This document shows, piece after piece, positions 33,353-41,813 of a stretch of 54,873 nucleotides of DNA. The stretch comes from a bacterium. GTDB taxonomy: Bacteria; Auribacterota; JABMQX01. The notes below the pieces were generated by a model, which did no database searches, was not told the origin of the DNA, and worked only from the letters and a program-made list of their open reading frames with translations. Position 1 is the stretch's first letter; each line of letters starts with the position of its first letter. The stretch is taken from the NCBI GenBank assembly GCA_030691545.1, contig JAUYEE010000093.1, forward strand, positions 1 through 54,873, written 5' to 3'. The position numbers were made by a program, and so were the translations under genes.

Positions 33353-34270
33353 TCAAGGCGAGCACGGCTGTTCCACGATCCCCGCCGGAGTGGAGGTCTC
33401 GACCGAATTATCGTCTTTGAGGAATCTCCTGATGAGCAAAAAGAGCTCCCTCGGCGACTCGATAAACATGAAGTGGCCGGCTTTCCTCAGAACCACGAGC
33501 TTAGACTGCGGGATACTCTTGTGAGTCCTCCAAGGCGCCTCGAAGGGAAGAGCATCGGACTCACCATGAACAATTAGAGTGGGACATCGGATGGCGGACA
33601 ATTTGTCGTGGATGTCGTAGCTGCCGAAGTCCTTCATTAACAGTGCGTGCACCACGTGCTGATTCTTAGCCGTATTTTTGCCGAAAGATAAATCCATCCG
33701 GTCTGCGAGAGATGGATCGTGGAAAAGCGGTTTCACAGCAATCCGATAGTACTTTTGAACAGCCTCGACTTCCCTTTTTCTGAACGCTTCTGACTGCTCG
33801 ATTTGCTGCATGGCGAGGCCGTCCTCCGGCGAAGTCCTCTTCTGCATGTTTTCGAGATACTGGCCGAAAACCGCCAAGCTTGCCGAGGGAGAAAGCAGAA
33901 TCAGCGTCTTCAGATTCTGTGGATACCGGATGCCATAGAACATCGCCAGCGCTGCTCCCCACGAATGGCCGATGAGGTTCATCTTCCCGAGATTCAGCCT
34001 GTTCCTCAACCCCTCCAGATCCTCAACGAAGTTGCCCACTGTTATGGATGTGGTGTCCGTGGCCCCCGTGGAATTGCCCGTCGCGCGTTGATCGTAGAAG
34101 ACAATCCGGTATTCATCGGCAAGCTCACCGAAGGGCAGCATGTGGTTGTGGTCGAAACCGGGCCCGCCGTGCAAAATCACCACAGGTTCTCCCTCGCCCA
34201 TGATCTTGTAGTAGAGCTGAACACCGTTTACGTTGACGTTCCCTTCCTCGATCTTCACTGCCTCCGACAT
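33353..34270 (-). CDS. Alpha/beta hydrolase, proline iminopeptidase (S33) type
   Basis: A 305-residue enzyme. The ATG at 34270 has GCGAGGT at good spacing and gives a soluble protein; the frame also opens at 34324, adding a hydrophobic leader (VVWFIPVILLARSN) that could be a signal peptide. The oxyanion motif HGGPG (residues 34-38) and nucleophile elbow GHSWGA (Ser103) are those of proline iminopeptidases. The acid (VHGESDAL) and histidine (KAGHFMFIESP) complete the triad. It probably cleaves N-terminal residues from peptides, although related hydrolases act on amides and esters. The C-terminal 20 residues are a polar tail. Confidence 0.9.
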   Translation of the reverse strand: MSEAVKIEEGNVNVNGVQLYYKIMGEGEPVVILHGGPGFDHNHMLPFGELADEYRIVFYDQRATGNSTGATDTTSITVGNFVEDLEGLRNRLNLGKMNLIGHSWGAALAMFYGIRYPQNLKTLILLSPSASLAVFGQYLENMQKRTSPEDGLAMQQIEQSEAFRKREVEAVQKYYRIAVKPLFHDPSLADRMDLSFGKNTAKNQHVVHALLMKDFGSYDIHDKLSAIRCPTLIVHGESDALPFEAPWRTHKSIPQSKLVVLRKAGHFMFIESPRELFLLIRRFLKDDNSVETSTPAGIVEQPCSP

Positions 34271-34498
34271 GTTGGACCTCGCCAATAGTATAACTGGAAT
34301 GAACCATACAACTTTCGCGTTCATCGCCTGACACCCAGAGAATATCGTTCCCTTCGCATAAAAGCCTCAGCTTGACGTGCCATCGTGTCCACGCCACGCA
34401 TTGCTCGCTGGTCGGACACAGTTCTGTCTCCTGCTCCGCCACCGGAAAAGGGAGAAGCCCACTATTGCCGTAACTACTATCGCCAGTGTGATTGACAC

Positions 34499-35680
34499 CT
34501 AAGGAGTCGTAGAGTCCCTCACCCATCCGTATTCAACAGAAACGCTTCGCAGGATCTCTTCCCAGAGGGCTTCACCGTTGTCGCCGTTAGTCATGATGAC
34601 AACGCCTTGACCTCTTTCGGGGTAGCCTACAAGGACACACCGATATCCTTCGTTAGCCCCGGTGTGCATAAAATGGAACAGATCACGCCCGTCGTCTATC
34701 ACGGCGAGCCCAAGTCCGTAGTTGCCAATCTGGGGAGTGAGCATCTCATCCACCGGACGTTTTGGTAGAACTGTCCCAGATTCTCCCGTGCGCGTCCGCA
34801 TGATCTCGATCGCAAACCGTGCCAGGTCAGACGGCGTAGTCCAGAGACTCGCTGCGGCCATCTCCGGATGCGTATGCCATTTCCCGACGATAGGCCGACC
34901 GTTGCGGCGATGTCCTGCGGCTGCTCTCTCCGCAAGGTTTTCAGGGAGCCTCATTTCAAACGTGCTGGAGGTCATGCCGAGGGGGCCAAGAACGGTTTCC
35001 TGCATAATTTCGGGGAATCGTTTTTTGAGGACATCCATCACAAGCTGCTGGACGATGAGAAAGCCGCCCCCTGAATAGCGGTATTTCGTTCCCGGAACGA
35101 TGTCCACACGGATGGGAGCCGAATTGGCCGGCGGTCTGCCGTCCAAGATTTGTAAAAAACTCGGAATTTTCTCCCCTTGAGCATAGCCCCTGAACCCATG
35201 GACAGTCACCCCCGCGCTATGGCTCAACAGACGCCGAAGCGTCACCTTCTCCTCAGTCGTGAACTTGTTCTCAGGGACTTTCCAGGAAGCCAGCTTATCA
35301 TTAACGCTTTCGTCCAGTTCAAGGCGCCCCGCCTCCACGAGACGTAAAACTGCCGCGGCAACCACGGGCTTACTCACAGAAGCGGCTTGAAACAGAGTAT
35401 CGGGCGTCACAGGCCGATCCTTCCGCGCTTCCATGATCCCATAGCCTTTGGCCCATTCGACCTTGAAGTCATTGATGAGAGCGATGCTGACCCCCGGCAC
35501 ATTGTAGTGCTTCATGCGGTCAGCGAGCTTCATCCGCTTCTGCAACGGATCATTGTTCTTCTTGAGCAGTCCGTCCTCAACGCTTCGGATTCTTTGCTCG
35601 ATGTCCAAGGCTGCGCCCGGAGCACAGCTCATGATGGACAAAGAGAGAATCACAGCGCAAGGAACAAGCCTGGGTCTCAT
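34499..35680 (-). CDS. Serine hydrolase of the class C beta-lactamase family, lipoprotein
   Basis: A 393-residue envelope protein. The ATG at 35680 follows GGAGGAACG closely and starts a short signal ending SIMSC, a near-lipobox with Cys19. The SxxK motif is SVSK (residues 101-104) after FQAA. The second motif is YSG (202-204) in KYRYSGGGFLIVQQL, a Gly variant of YxN that is common in esterase/peptidase members. HTGANEGY replaces KTG. Relatives include D-aminopeptidases, esterases and penicillin-binding proteins; few are true beta-lactamases. It is the neighbour of the S33 hydrolase on the same strand, 228 bp away. Confidence 0.9.
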   Translation of the reverse strand: MRPRLVPCAVILSLSIMSCAPGAALDIEQRIRSVEDGLLKKNNDPLQKRMKLADRMKHYNVPGVSIALINDFKVEWAKGYGIMEARKDRPVTPDTLFQAASVSKPVVAAAVLRLVEAGRLELDESVNDKLASWKVPENKFTTEEKVTLRRLLSHSAGVTVHGFRGYAQGEKIPSFLQILDGRPPANSAPIRVDIVPGTKYRYSGGGFLIVQQLVMDVLKKRFPEIMQETVLGPLGMTSSTFEMRLPENLAERAAAGHRRNGRPIVGKWHTHPEMAAASLWTTPSDLARFAIEIMRTRTGESGTVLPKRPVDEMLTPQIGNYGLGLAVIDDGRDLFHFMHTGANEGYRCVLVGYPERGQGVVIMTNGDNGEALWEEILRSVSVEYGWVRDSTTP

Positions 35681-35885
35681 CGTTCCTCCACAAGTTAGAG
35701 TCATACCGCACCAAGGGTCCACGAGTTGTCCATACGGAGTAGAATGTGACCTCTGTCGCCGTTCCAGTATAACGGGATACCGCGGGCGCCCCAAGCCCCG
35801 AAAAGAGAAATTTGCCCGACCTATTGGGAAAAGAGTCTGGAAGCTTCGCCTGATTCTGCCTCCGTCTCAAACGACCTGGTCCCCT

Positions 35886-36242
35886 TCACGCGCCGAATAT
35901 TCTCTGCCTGAATATGAAGAAAACTGCCCCTAAGATGCACAAACCCGCCCACAGGTAATCAAGGCGGATTTGCTCCTTCATATAAAGGGCTGAGAAAGGC
36001 ACAAAGACCGTCAATGTCACGATCTCTTGGAGGATTTTGAGCTGGCCGACGTTCATCGCCTGGTACCCGATGCGGTTCGCTGGAACCTGAATCATGTACT
36101 CAAAAAATGCGATGCCCCAACTGACCATCGCGGCGATGATCCAGGGCTTATGTGAGAGGTTCTTGAGGTGACCATACCAGGCGAAGGTCATGAAAACGTT
36201 GCTGCAACATAGAAGTAGCGCCGTGGTGAAAACCGTCCTCAT
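35886..36242 (-). CDS. DUF486/DMT-type small membrane protein
   Basis: A 118-residue protein with four TMs, matching the DUF486 family of the drug/metabolite transporter superfamily: MRTVFTTALLLCCSNVFMTFAWYGHL, WIIAAMVSWGIAFFEYMIQVPANRIGY, LKILQEIVTLTVFVPFSALY and LDYLWAGLCILGAVFFIF. Length is normal for the family. Members are four-helix subunits thought to dimerise; the substrate is unknown. GGATGGGGATGAG precedes the ATG. Confidence 0.92.
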   Translation of the reverse strand: MRTVFTTALLLCCSNVFMTFAWYGHLKNLSHKPWIIAAMVSWGIAFFEYMIQVPANRIGYQAMNVGQLKILQEIVTLTVFVPFSALYMKEQIRLDYLWAGLCILGAVFFIFRQRIFGA

Positions 36243-37030
36243 AGCTCATCCCCATCCATTCTGTGCAAGAGTGTGGCTTGTTTGCGGTGCGTTCCCAGAG
36301 AAGTTTCTTTCTGCCAGTCCCGCCGTACGCCCCCAACCTAAGCGTCGCCGCACAATCGCACGAGGTCAGGAGCATCGCGGTCAAGGCGGCTTTGTTAGAA
36401 CTCTCAAGCGATTTGACTTGAGGTCACCGGACCAGACGGGATTCCAAAACCTCGGCGGGAGCGTGCACGTCCTCGGCTTTCAATAGGGACAGGATACAAA
36501 AGCGTCTCACCTGAGGGCTGTTCCTCGGGACACGCCCAGGGGATGTCCGACTTCTATCGGCTGCGGTTTGCTCTATGTGATAACTCTACCCTGTTTCGAC
36601 TACAAAACTGCCCAGGTCGTTGCATGCTAAGGAAAATCGTGCCCTGGATTCAGGGCACGCTTCTCGCGCCATCCGCGCCGGGGGAAACCCCGCGTAGCCG
36701 GGACCTCCCTCCGAAACTCATCATCAATTATCGCGCACGAATGGGGCACAAGTCAAGTCCTTCGGCTCGGCGCCGCCATCGCCTGTTAGCCCCGCCTCCG
36801 CGCCCTGGCCAAGTCTCACGAGAGCAAGCGCGGCAAAACGGTGACCTCGCGATTTCCTGTCGCCGAATCATGGCCTCCGCGCGCAATGACATCCTCGTGG
36901 GAGAAATTGGACTGTTACATTATGGAGGTATCAGCATAGGTCCGTTGTCTATCGGCTACCGTCTCTCCGTATCCCCTGTCCGCCGGTGGTCTTTTTGTGG
37001 GGCGCCAATCCGAGGGCCTTTCACCGAAAC
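36243..37030. other. Long gene-free region
   Basis: This 788-bp stretch between two minus-strand genes contains no reading frame that I recognise. Plus-strand frames of up to 163 codons lack a ribosome-binding site and have low-complexity composition. A perfect hairpin lies at 36638-36659. Confidence 0.4.
36638..36659. other. Perfect 9-bp hairpin in gene-free region
   Basis: CGTGCCCTG, loop GATT, CAGGGCACG. The stem is perfect and lies in the middle of the 788-bp gap. No T-run adjoins it. It could be part of a small RNA or a stranded terminator. Confidence 0.45.
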
Positions 37031-37243
37031 TTAAGCGCGCTCTTGATTTCGCCTGAGATCAATCCCCAGTTTCTCCAGCGAGCCGTCAACGGAAGTAAAG
37101 GACTGGTTCAGTCGCTTCTCACACTCCGCAAGCTCCCACGTCGCCGCCTCCAGGATCTCTCGGGTGAGAGCGAGGGCTTCCGTGAGCTTCTGTTTCACTT
37201 CACTCCACCCCTTGACGAGATCAGGGCATGACAGCTTTTCCAC
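37031..37243 (-). CDS. Small coiled-coil protein of unknown function
   Basis: A GTG at 37243 with GGAGGGGAGAAAAC directly upstream opens a 70-codon frame, V/MEKLSCPDLVKGWSEVKQKL through LRRNQERA. Almost the whole chain is predicted helix with heptad-like spacing (LTEALALTREILEAATWEL), so it is a short coiled coil. The longer frame to 37387 is not supported. Its role is unknown. It is followed by the gene-free stretch. Confidence 0.6.
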   Translation of the reverse strand: MEKLSCPDLVKGWSEVKQKLTEALALTREILEAATWELAECEKRLNQSFTSVDGSLEKLGIDLRRNQERA

Positions 37244-37344
37244 GTTTTCTCCCCTCCATTTTGAGCCGCACCGCAAGAAATATAATACCATAGAACTGGA
37301 CAAATGACCAGCAAAAACTGTGACGGAGCAGCGGGAGAAAGAGA

Positions 37345-37373
37345 GGCCGGAACACGGATGGTGTGTTCCGGCC
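37345..37373 (-). terminator. Intrinsic-terminator-like hairpin after the aldolase gene
   Basis: GGCCGGAACAC, 7-base loop, GTGTTCCGGCC form a perfect 11-bp stem 27 bases past the aldolase stop. On the minus strand the stem is followed by the pyrimidine-rich TCTCTTTCTC. This fits a Rho-independent terminator with an imperfect T-run. Confidence 0.65.
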
Positions 37374-37399
37374 AGGATGTTCGCCAACGGCGTCAGGCT

Positions 37400-38476
37400 T
37401 CAGTACCCGTAGTCGCCTTTCACGCCGGTGTTTTCTGGCTTTGCGTCGAGGTTGATCATCGCTTTCGCCTCCTCCGCCATCCAGGTGAACTTGTGCCACC
37501 ACGGCTTGCTGACAATTGTGGCTAATCCCTTGATCTGGGCGATCCGAGGCAGGGCGATCCGCTTGAAAGATTCCTCCAGAGAATCCCAGTCCTTCGTTTC
37601 CGGGGCCACGAAGGCTTCCTTGAAGTAGGCTCGTCCGCACATGGGGCCGGTGACGATGTCCGCGACAATGCCGTACTGCGCGGAGTATTGCTCGAAGTCC
37701 ACTGCCGCACTTAGAAGGAGCATCGGCCGGTCCACCACGCTATCCATCTCCACGGCGCACTCGCGAATCACATCCGGGCTGCTAACCCGAACAACATCGC
37801 CGTTGTCGGAGGTCCACAGAACCGGCACCTGTGTTTTGTAAAAGTGCCCGTAGGGGCTGAAATCCTCCGCAATCCTCACCAACGCATCCGGAAGCTTCTT
37901 GGCCATGTCGGACTTAGACTCGCCCGGAAGCTGGAAGAGGAGCGTTTCATTGAACAGCGGCTTGCCGACGCGGCAGCACTTCTCGAAAACATCCTCGATC
38001 CACTCCAGGTTTTTCTTCCAGCTATCCTTATGGTTGGGATTAAGTTTCACCAGCGTCTTAAAGGCATCCACCTCGTCAGCGCATTCCTCCGGAGTGATGG
38101 AAAGTTGCGCGAGCTGGCCTCTGCCCCCGTCCACCGAAACGGTGTTGGTGTCCTCAAGCCGTCCGATCAAAAGGACGTCCTCGCCCAAAAGCTCGCGAAA
38201 GCCCGGGCTGCGGAACGCGAGGCTGTTGAAAAGGGCTGCCGTGGCATTGCCCTGAAGCCCTCTCGCGAACCGGCGACAGATTTCGGCCACGTCTTCATCA
38301 GTAGCCCTCTTCTCCACGCCGGTGTGCTTGAAGAACGCCGCCGCAAGTTTCAGATACGAATTGTGCTGGTCGGAAGCGAATACATCGAGAGTGCCCGATG
38401 GCGCCGCCTTCGCCAGAATTCGGAAAATGGACTCCTCAACCTCAACGCCATCGGCAAACTTGGCCCAAGCTGCCAT
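37400..38476 (-). CDS. Tagatose-1,6-bisphosphate aldolase-like (LacD/YihT type)
   Basis: A 358-residue class I aldolase-like protein. The ATG at 38476 with GAGGAGAAC upstream is the start. LDVFASDQHNSYLKLAAAFF near residue 30 corresponds to the D-Q-R/H-N first strand of LacD, and VDRPMLLLSAAVDFEQYSAQ with MCGRAYFKEAF corresponds to the LSAGV..F and GRA.wkea closing strands that bind the phosphate. The chain is longer and more divergent than LacD (about 325). Substrates could be tagatose- or sulfofructose-bisphosphate-like sugars. It lies downstream of the sulfatase gene on the same strand (about 370 bp), and a terminator-like hairpin follows. Confidence 0.75.
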   Translation of the reverse strand: MAAWAKFADGVEVEESIFRILAKAAPSGTLDVFASDQHNSYLKLAAAFFKHTGVEKRATDEDVAEICRRFARGLQGNATAALFNSLAFRSPGFRELLGEDVLLIGRLEDTNTVSVDGGRGQLAQLSITPEECADEVDAFKTLVKLNPNHKDSWKKNLEWIEDVFEKCCRVGKPLFNETLLFQLPGESKSDMAKKLPDALVRIAEDFSPYGHFYKTQVPVLWTSDNGDVVRVSSPDVIRECAVEMDSVVDRPMLLLSAAVDFEQYSAQYGIVADIVTGPMCGRAYFKEAFVAPETKDWDSLEESFKRIALPRIAQIKGLATIVSKPWWHKFTWMAEEAKAMINLDAKPENTGVKGDYGY

Positions 38477-38736
38477 AAATGTTCTCCTCTTCAATCGGTT
38501 TCTTGTTGATTTCTCGCAAAGCGTATTGCGTGGGTGACAAGCTCGTGGTCTCGGCAAATCCTGAGATTTCGCCGCATGACGTATGCTGGTTTCTTGCCCA
38601 GAGGACACCGAGCGTGGTACGTGTTTAGCAGCTTCCTGCCCTCACGTCAACATCCTTTTTGCGCTTTGCGCCGCAGCAGGATGCCTTCCACCCCGAAATA
38701 CCCCTACGATAGCGAATAGCAATCTTCTCCTGTGCC

Positions 38737-38847
38737 CTACGATTTGTTTGCCTTGCTCGATGGCTTGGCGATGGGCCACAGCACTCCGCTGCACCGCTCC
38801 CCCCATTCGCTGTCAAGCCTCGCCAGCTCCTTCACCTTGTTCGGCAG
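38737..38847 (-). pseudogene. Second sulfatase C-terminus, in frame after the sulfatase stop
   Basis: Immediately after the sulfatase TAA (38848-38850) the same frame continues LPNKVKELARLDSEWGERCS, then GVLWPIAKPSSKANKS and a TAG at 38737. The phrase KVKELA.L...W..R...GVLWP is a common ending of other arylsulfatases and parallels the preceding HVERLAKLLLTRSE. It looks like the original end of a paralogous sulfatase left behind by recombination. It is translated only if the stop is read through. Confidence 0.5.
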
Positions 38848-40254
38848 TTATTCCGAGCGCGTCAGGAGCAATTTTGCGAGCCGCTCGACATGTTTGGAGC
38901 TGTGGTCGGCGATGTCCTCGTTCTCCAGCGGGTCACTCACCAGGTCGTACAGAACCGGCCTCTTGCCCTCAGTCTGGACGAGCTTGTATCGCCCGTCGAA
39001 GACCATCCGCCAGTCGTTGAGCCCCGAAAAAACATATTCGCGGTGAGCTTTCGTTTCTCCTGCCAATAGGGATTTGAGTGACCTGCTGTCCATCTCCGCC
39101 GGTACCGGAATCCTGGGAAAATCCAGGAATGTCGCCGTGAGGTCCATTGTACTGACAAGACCGTCGCTCACAACGCCTCCCGCGACGTCCGTGCCCCACA
39201 CCACCAGCGGCACGCACACCGAAGGCTGATAGGGCACACCCTTCGCCCAGCGATTGTGGTCGCCGAGCATCTCGCCGTGGTCGCTGCTGTAAACGATAAG
39301 CGTGTTGTCGAGCCCTCCGCGTTTCTCGACCTCCTGAATGTAAATGCCCAGCCAACGGTCAATATTCTCCACCATCGCCGAGTAGTTCTGCCGGATTTTG
39401 ACGTGCGCGTCAGCATCGAATTGTTTGGAGTCATTCGGCTGCGGAAAGTCAATGCCCTGCCAGCGCTTGTGCATCCGTTCGGTGACATCCATCGGGTTGT
39501 GCGGCCCGACGAAATTCACCATCAGAAACCACGGTTTGTCCTTCGGGAATTTCCGCAGCAACTGCACACCGTTATTGCCAACCCAGTTGTCGCAGTACGC
39601 ATCTTCGGGCAGCGGAGTCGGGAACGTGGCAGCATAGCTTCGCCGTTTGGCGTAGTCGGCTACATGAACTTCCGCCAGTCCGTGGCGGTGAAGATACACC
39701 ATATAGGGGTCTTTCGGACTTTCCGCCCCGCTTCGAATCGCATCCCATTTCCCCGCGTTGTCTATCCCCTCGGAAAAGCCCCATTCCTTGAGCAGACGAG
39801 AACCGTCCAGCCCCCAGTCCCGAGTTTTCTTGTGCAGGTCGAATTTGCCGACGCCCGCGACATGGTATCCGGAGTCGCGGAGCATCTTGTAGAAGGTTGG
39901 TTGGTCAAGCGGGTAATCGTAACCATTGTTCTTGACACCGCAGCGGTCGTACTCCTTGCCCGAAGCGAGGCATGCGCGAGATGGTGCGCATAGCGGCGAC
40001 GGACAGAACGCCCGGGTGAAGCGCGCGCCCTCCTTCGCCAATCGGTCCAGATTCGGCGTCCGCACAGGTAAGTTCCGGTTCGTGCCGAGCCAGTCAAAAC
40101 GATGCTGGTCCGGGAAAAAGAACAAGATGTTGGGTGGCCGGCGTCCGGGAGAGAGCCCCATCGCCTTTCCCGCCCGGACAACACGAGCCGAGACGGAAAA
40201 CGCCGCCGCGGCTCCCACGGTTTTCAGGAATTCGCGTCTTGTCTGCGTTCTCAT
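38848..40254 (-). CDS. Tat-exported sulfatase (Cys-type)
   Basis: A 468-residue arylsulfatase-like enzyme. The ATG at 40254 begins MRTQTRREFLKTVGAAAAFS, a Tat signal; the frame also opens with GTG four codons earlier. NILFFFPDQHRFDWLG carries the metal-binding Asp49. The formylglycine signature CAPSRACLASG has its Cys at residue 89 (C-x-P-S-R), needing oxidation by an FGE-type enzyme not seen in this window. YSSDHGEMLGDHNRWAKG is the second metal site. It probably removes sulfate from glycans. The normal C-terminus appears to have been exchanged (see 38737-38847). It is divergent from the coiled-coil/winged-helix gene. Confidence 0.94.
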   Translation of the reverse strand: MRTQTRREFLKTVGAAAAFSVSARVVRAGKAMGLSPGRRPPNILFFFPDQHRFDWLGTNRNLPVRTPNLDRLAKEGARFTRAFCPSPLCAPSRACLASGKEYDRCGVKNNGYDYPLDQPTFYKMLRDSGYHVAGVGKFDLHKKTRDWGLDGSRLLKEWGFSEGIDNAGKWDAIRSGAESPKDPYMVYLHRHGLAEVHVADYAKRRSYAATFPTPLPEDAYCDNWVGNNGVQLLRKFPKDKPWFLMVNFVGPHNPMDVTERMHKRWQGIDFPQPNDSKQFDADAHVKIRQNYSAMVENIDRWLGIYIQEVEKRGGLDNTLIVYSSDHGEMLGDHNRWAKGVPYQPSVCVPLVVWGTDVAGGVVSDGLVSTMDLTATFLDFPRIPVPAEMDSRSLKSLLAGETKAHREYVFSGLNDWRMVFDGRYKLVQTEGKRPVLYDLVSDPLENEDIADHSSKHVERLAKLLLTRSE

Positions 40255-40466
40255 TTCTCGCTTCACCGCTTGTTCGCGCCGTCGCGTGCAGGCGCCTTTC
40301 TTCAGGAGACTCTATTCGCAGTGGCGCGGAAGTCAAGACGTTTTTCAACAACTGTGCCATGCCTCCTTGGCGTGTGATTGCCAGAATTCTCCCTACTTCC
40401 ACGGAGCTGCTATAGTTCAAAAACACTGGAGAATGCGCGTTGTAGGCCCCCTGCTATGAAAAGAGT

Positions 40467-40495
40467 TTGACATGATAGTGCAGAATAGTTATTGT
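40467..40495 (+). promoter_or_regulatory. Sigma70-type promoter of the coiled-coil/winged-helix gene
   Basis: TTGACA (perfect -35) at 40467-40472 and TATTGT at 40490-40495 are separated by exactly 17 bases. The boxes lie about 50 bases upstream of the start at 40547 and in a locally AT-rich stretch. This is the best promoter match in the window. Confidence 0.65.
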
Positions 40496-40546
40496 GTGAC
40501 ATAACTTGTCGCCTCAGATGAAACATCCATGAAAGGAGAAATGCAC

Positions 40547-40987
40547 GTGGCAAAGGCACAAAAAAGCATCAGCGAACTGGAGCAGCTTCTCGAATCGCAG
40601 AAGAAACGACTGGCAACACTTCAAAAGAGAAAAGACCAGCTTGCCTCGCAGTTGACGAAAGTTGATGGAGAAATTGCATCCCTCGTCGGTCAGGCAAAGG
40701 CGCCGACAGAAGCCCCTCGGCCGCGAAGAAGAGGCGGCAAAAGCCTTCGGGAGTTTATCCTGGAAACTCTCGGTCAAAGCGCAAAGCCCCTGAGCGCTCG
40801 GGAGCTCACCGAAGCCGTCCTCGCAGCCGGCTACCGCACCACCAGCAAGAACCCCACAGCCCTGGTCCGGCAGATAGTTTACAGAGACGAACGCATTGAG
40901 AAGAAAGAGGCGGGCAAGTTCGTCCTCGGGCAGAAGAGCTCTGCTCCCCGAGCCAACCCGAAGAAAAAGGCCTCAAAGGCAAAGTAA
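40547..40987 (+). CDS. Coiled-coil plus winged-helix protein
   Basis: A 146-residue protein. A GTG at 40547 lies 8 bases after AAAGGAG, better spaced than the ATG at 40541 or 40529. Residues 5-55 form a coiled coil (ISELEQLLESQKKRLATL, QLASQLTKVDGEI). After a basic linker (RPRRRGGKSL), residues 70-130 form a winged-helix/HARE-like fold: LREFILETLGQSAKPLSARE, AVLAAGYRTTSKNPTALVRQ and DERIEKKEAGKFVLG. The C-terminus is lysine-rich. The layout suggests a small chromatin-like DNA-binding protein, a type common in planctomycete-like genomes. A strong promoter precedes it. Confidence 0.8.
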   Translation: MAKAQKSISELEQLLESQKKRLATLQKRKDQLASQLTKVDGEIASLVGQAKAPTEAPRPRRRGGKSLREFILETLGQSAKPLSARELTEAVLAAGYRTTSKNPTALVRQIVYRDERIEKKEAGKFVLGQKSSAPRANPKKKASKAK

Positions 40988-41026
40988 ACGCCTCTGCATC
41001 TCATCGCACCCGCGGAGGAACGCGAC

Positions 41027-41767
41027 ATGAGCGATCTTTCCGCCCCTTACTGCAACCCTCGGGCAGGCGCGACGCGGCTGCGCATAACGCTTCTTTTTCT
41101 CGCCGTCAGTCTCGCCTCGCCCGTTGGGGGGCAGACGAATCAGTCCCGCGCCCGCGCTATCATGGGCGAGAATTTCCTCGGCCCGGAGGAGGTGGAAAAG
41201 CATTTCGGAGTCCGGTTCACGGAAGCCGAGCGGGAGCGAGTGCGCGACATACCGTACTCACAGGCGATCCTTCGACCATGCAAGGATTCGCATATTCTGT
41301 TCCTCGGGATCGAGCGGGATGATAGGGATAAGACCCTGACGATTTGTCGCCTGCGGGAAATGTTTCCCTCAAGCGGCCAGCCTTGTTTCCAGTCGTATCC
41401 GAAGGCGTCCGAGCGCGAGGAGGACTATCGCGACCGTCAAACGCCCCAGCTCCGCTGGTATCTCATCGCCCGCGACCTCCGCGAGGAAAGTCGGTCAAAG
41501 CCCTACTGGGAACAGAAGCTTCTCTTCAAAGAGAACGAATACCGTGAGCGCGCGGTCGTGTATGTTTACATGATGCTTCTAATGTTCAAGGCGCGAGGCG
41601 AGCGGTTGTTTGAAAAGGATGTAATGCTGACGGAGGACGTGGGGTCGGACGGCGCCCCCGTCGTCGCGGGTTACTTCGCCACGGAAGGCATCTATGTGAG
41701 TGATTGGTGGCTGCGTGAGAACAGCCATTTCGGCATCGCGCCGGCTTGCAAACCTGATTTCCCCTGA
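41027..41767 (+). CDS. Exported protein of unknown function
   Basis: A 246-residue protein; GGAGGAACGCGAC precedes the ATG. An N-terminal leader (LRITLLFLAVSLASPVGGQ) is a probable signal peptide, so the rest is periplasmic. The mature part shows GPEEVEKHFGVRFTEAERE, a DSHILFLGIERDDRD strand-loop and KDVMLTEDVGSDGAPVVAGY near the C-terminus. I recognise no family. The gene sits between the winged-helix gene and the DUF5107-TPR gene and could share the transcript. Confidence 0.7.
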   Translation: MSDLSAPYCNPRAGATRLRITLLFLAVSLASPVGGQTNQSRARAIMGENFLGPEEVEKHFGVRFTEAERERVRDIPYSQAILRPCKDSHILFLGIERDDRDKTLTICRLREMFPSSGQPCFQSYPKASEREEDYRDRQTPQLRWYLIARDLREESRSKPYWEQKLLFKENEYRERAVVYVYMMLLMFKARGERLFEKDVMLTEDVGSDGAPVVAGYFATEGIYVSDWWLRENSHFGIAPACKPDFP

Positions 41768-41813
41768 GTCGCTGTAGTGACGCACGTTTGTCATCTCAAA
41801 AGGAGTCTCTGCC

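Noticed and set aside
34499..35680. True beta-lactamase resistance gene
   Set aside because: The YxN motif is YSG and KTG is HTG; this pattern is usual in class-C-like esterases and peptidases, so resistance is not claimed.
36543..37034. 163-codon plus-strand frame in the gene-free gap
   Set aside because: It has no ribosome-binding site, no domain and a composition typical of translated GC-rich non-coding DNA.
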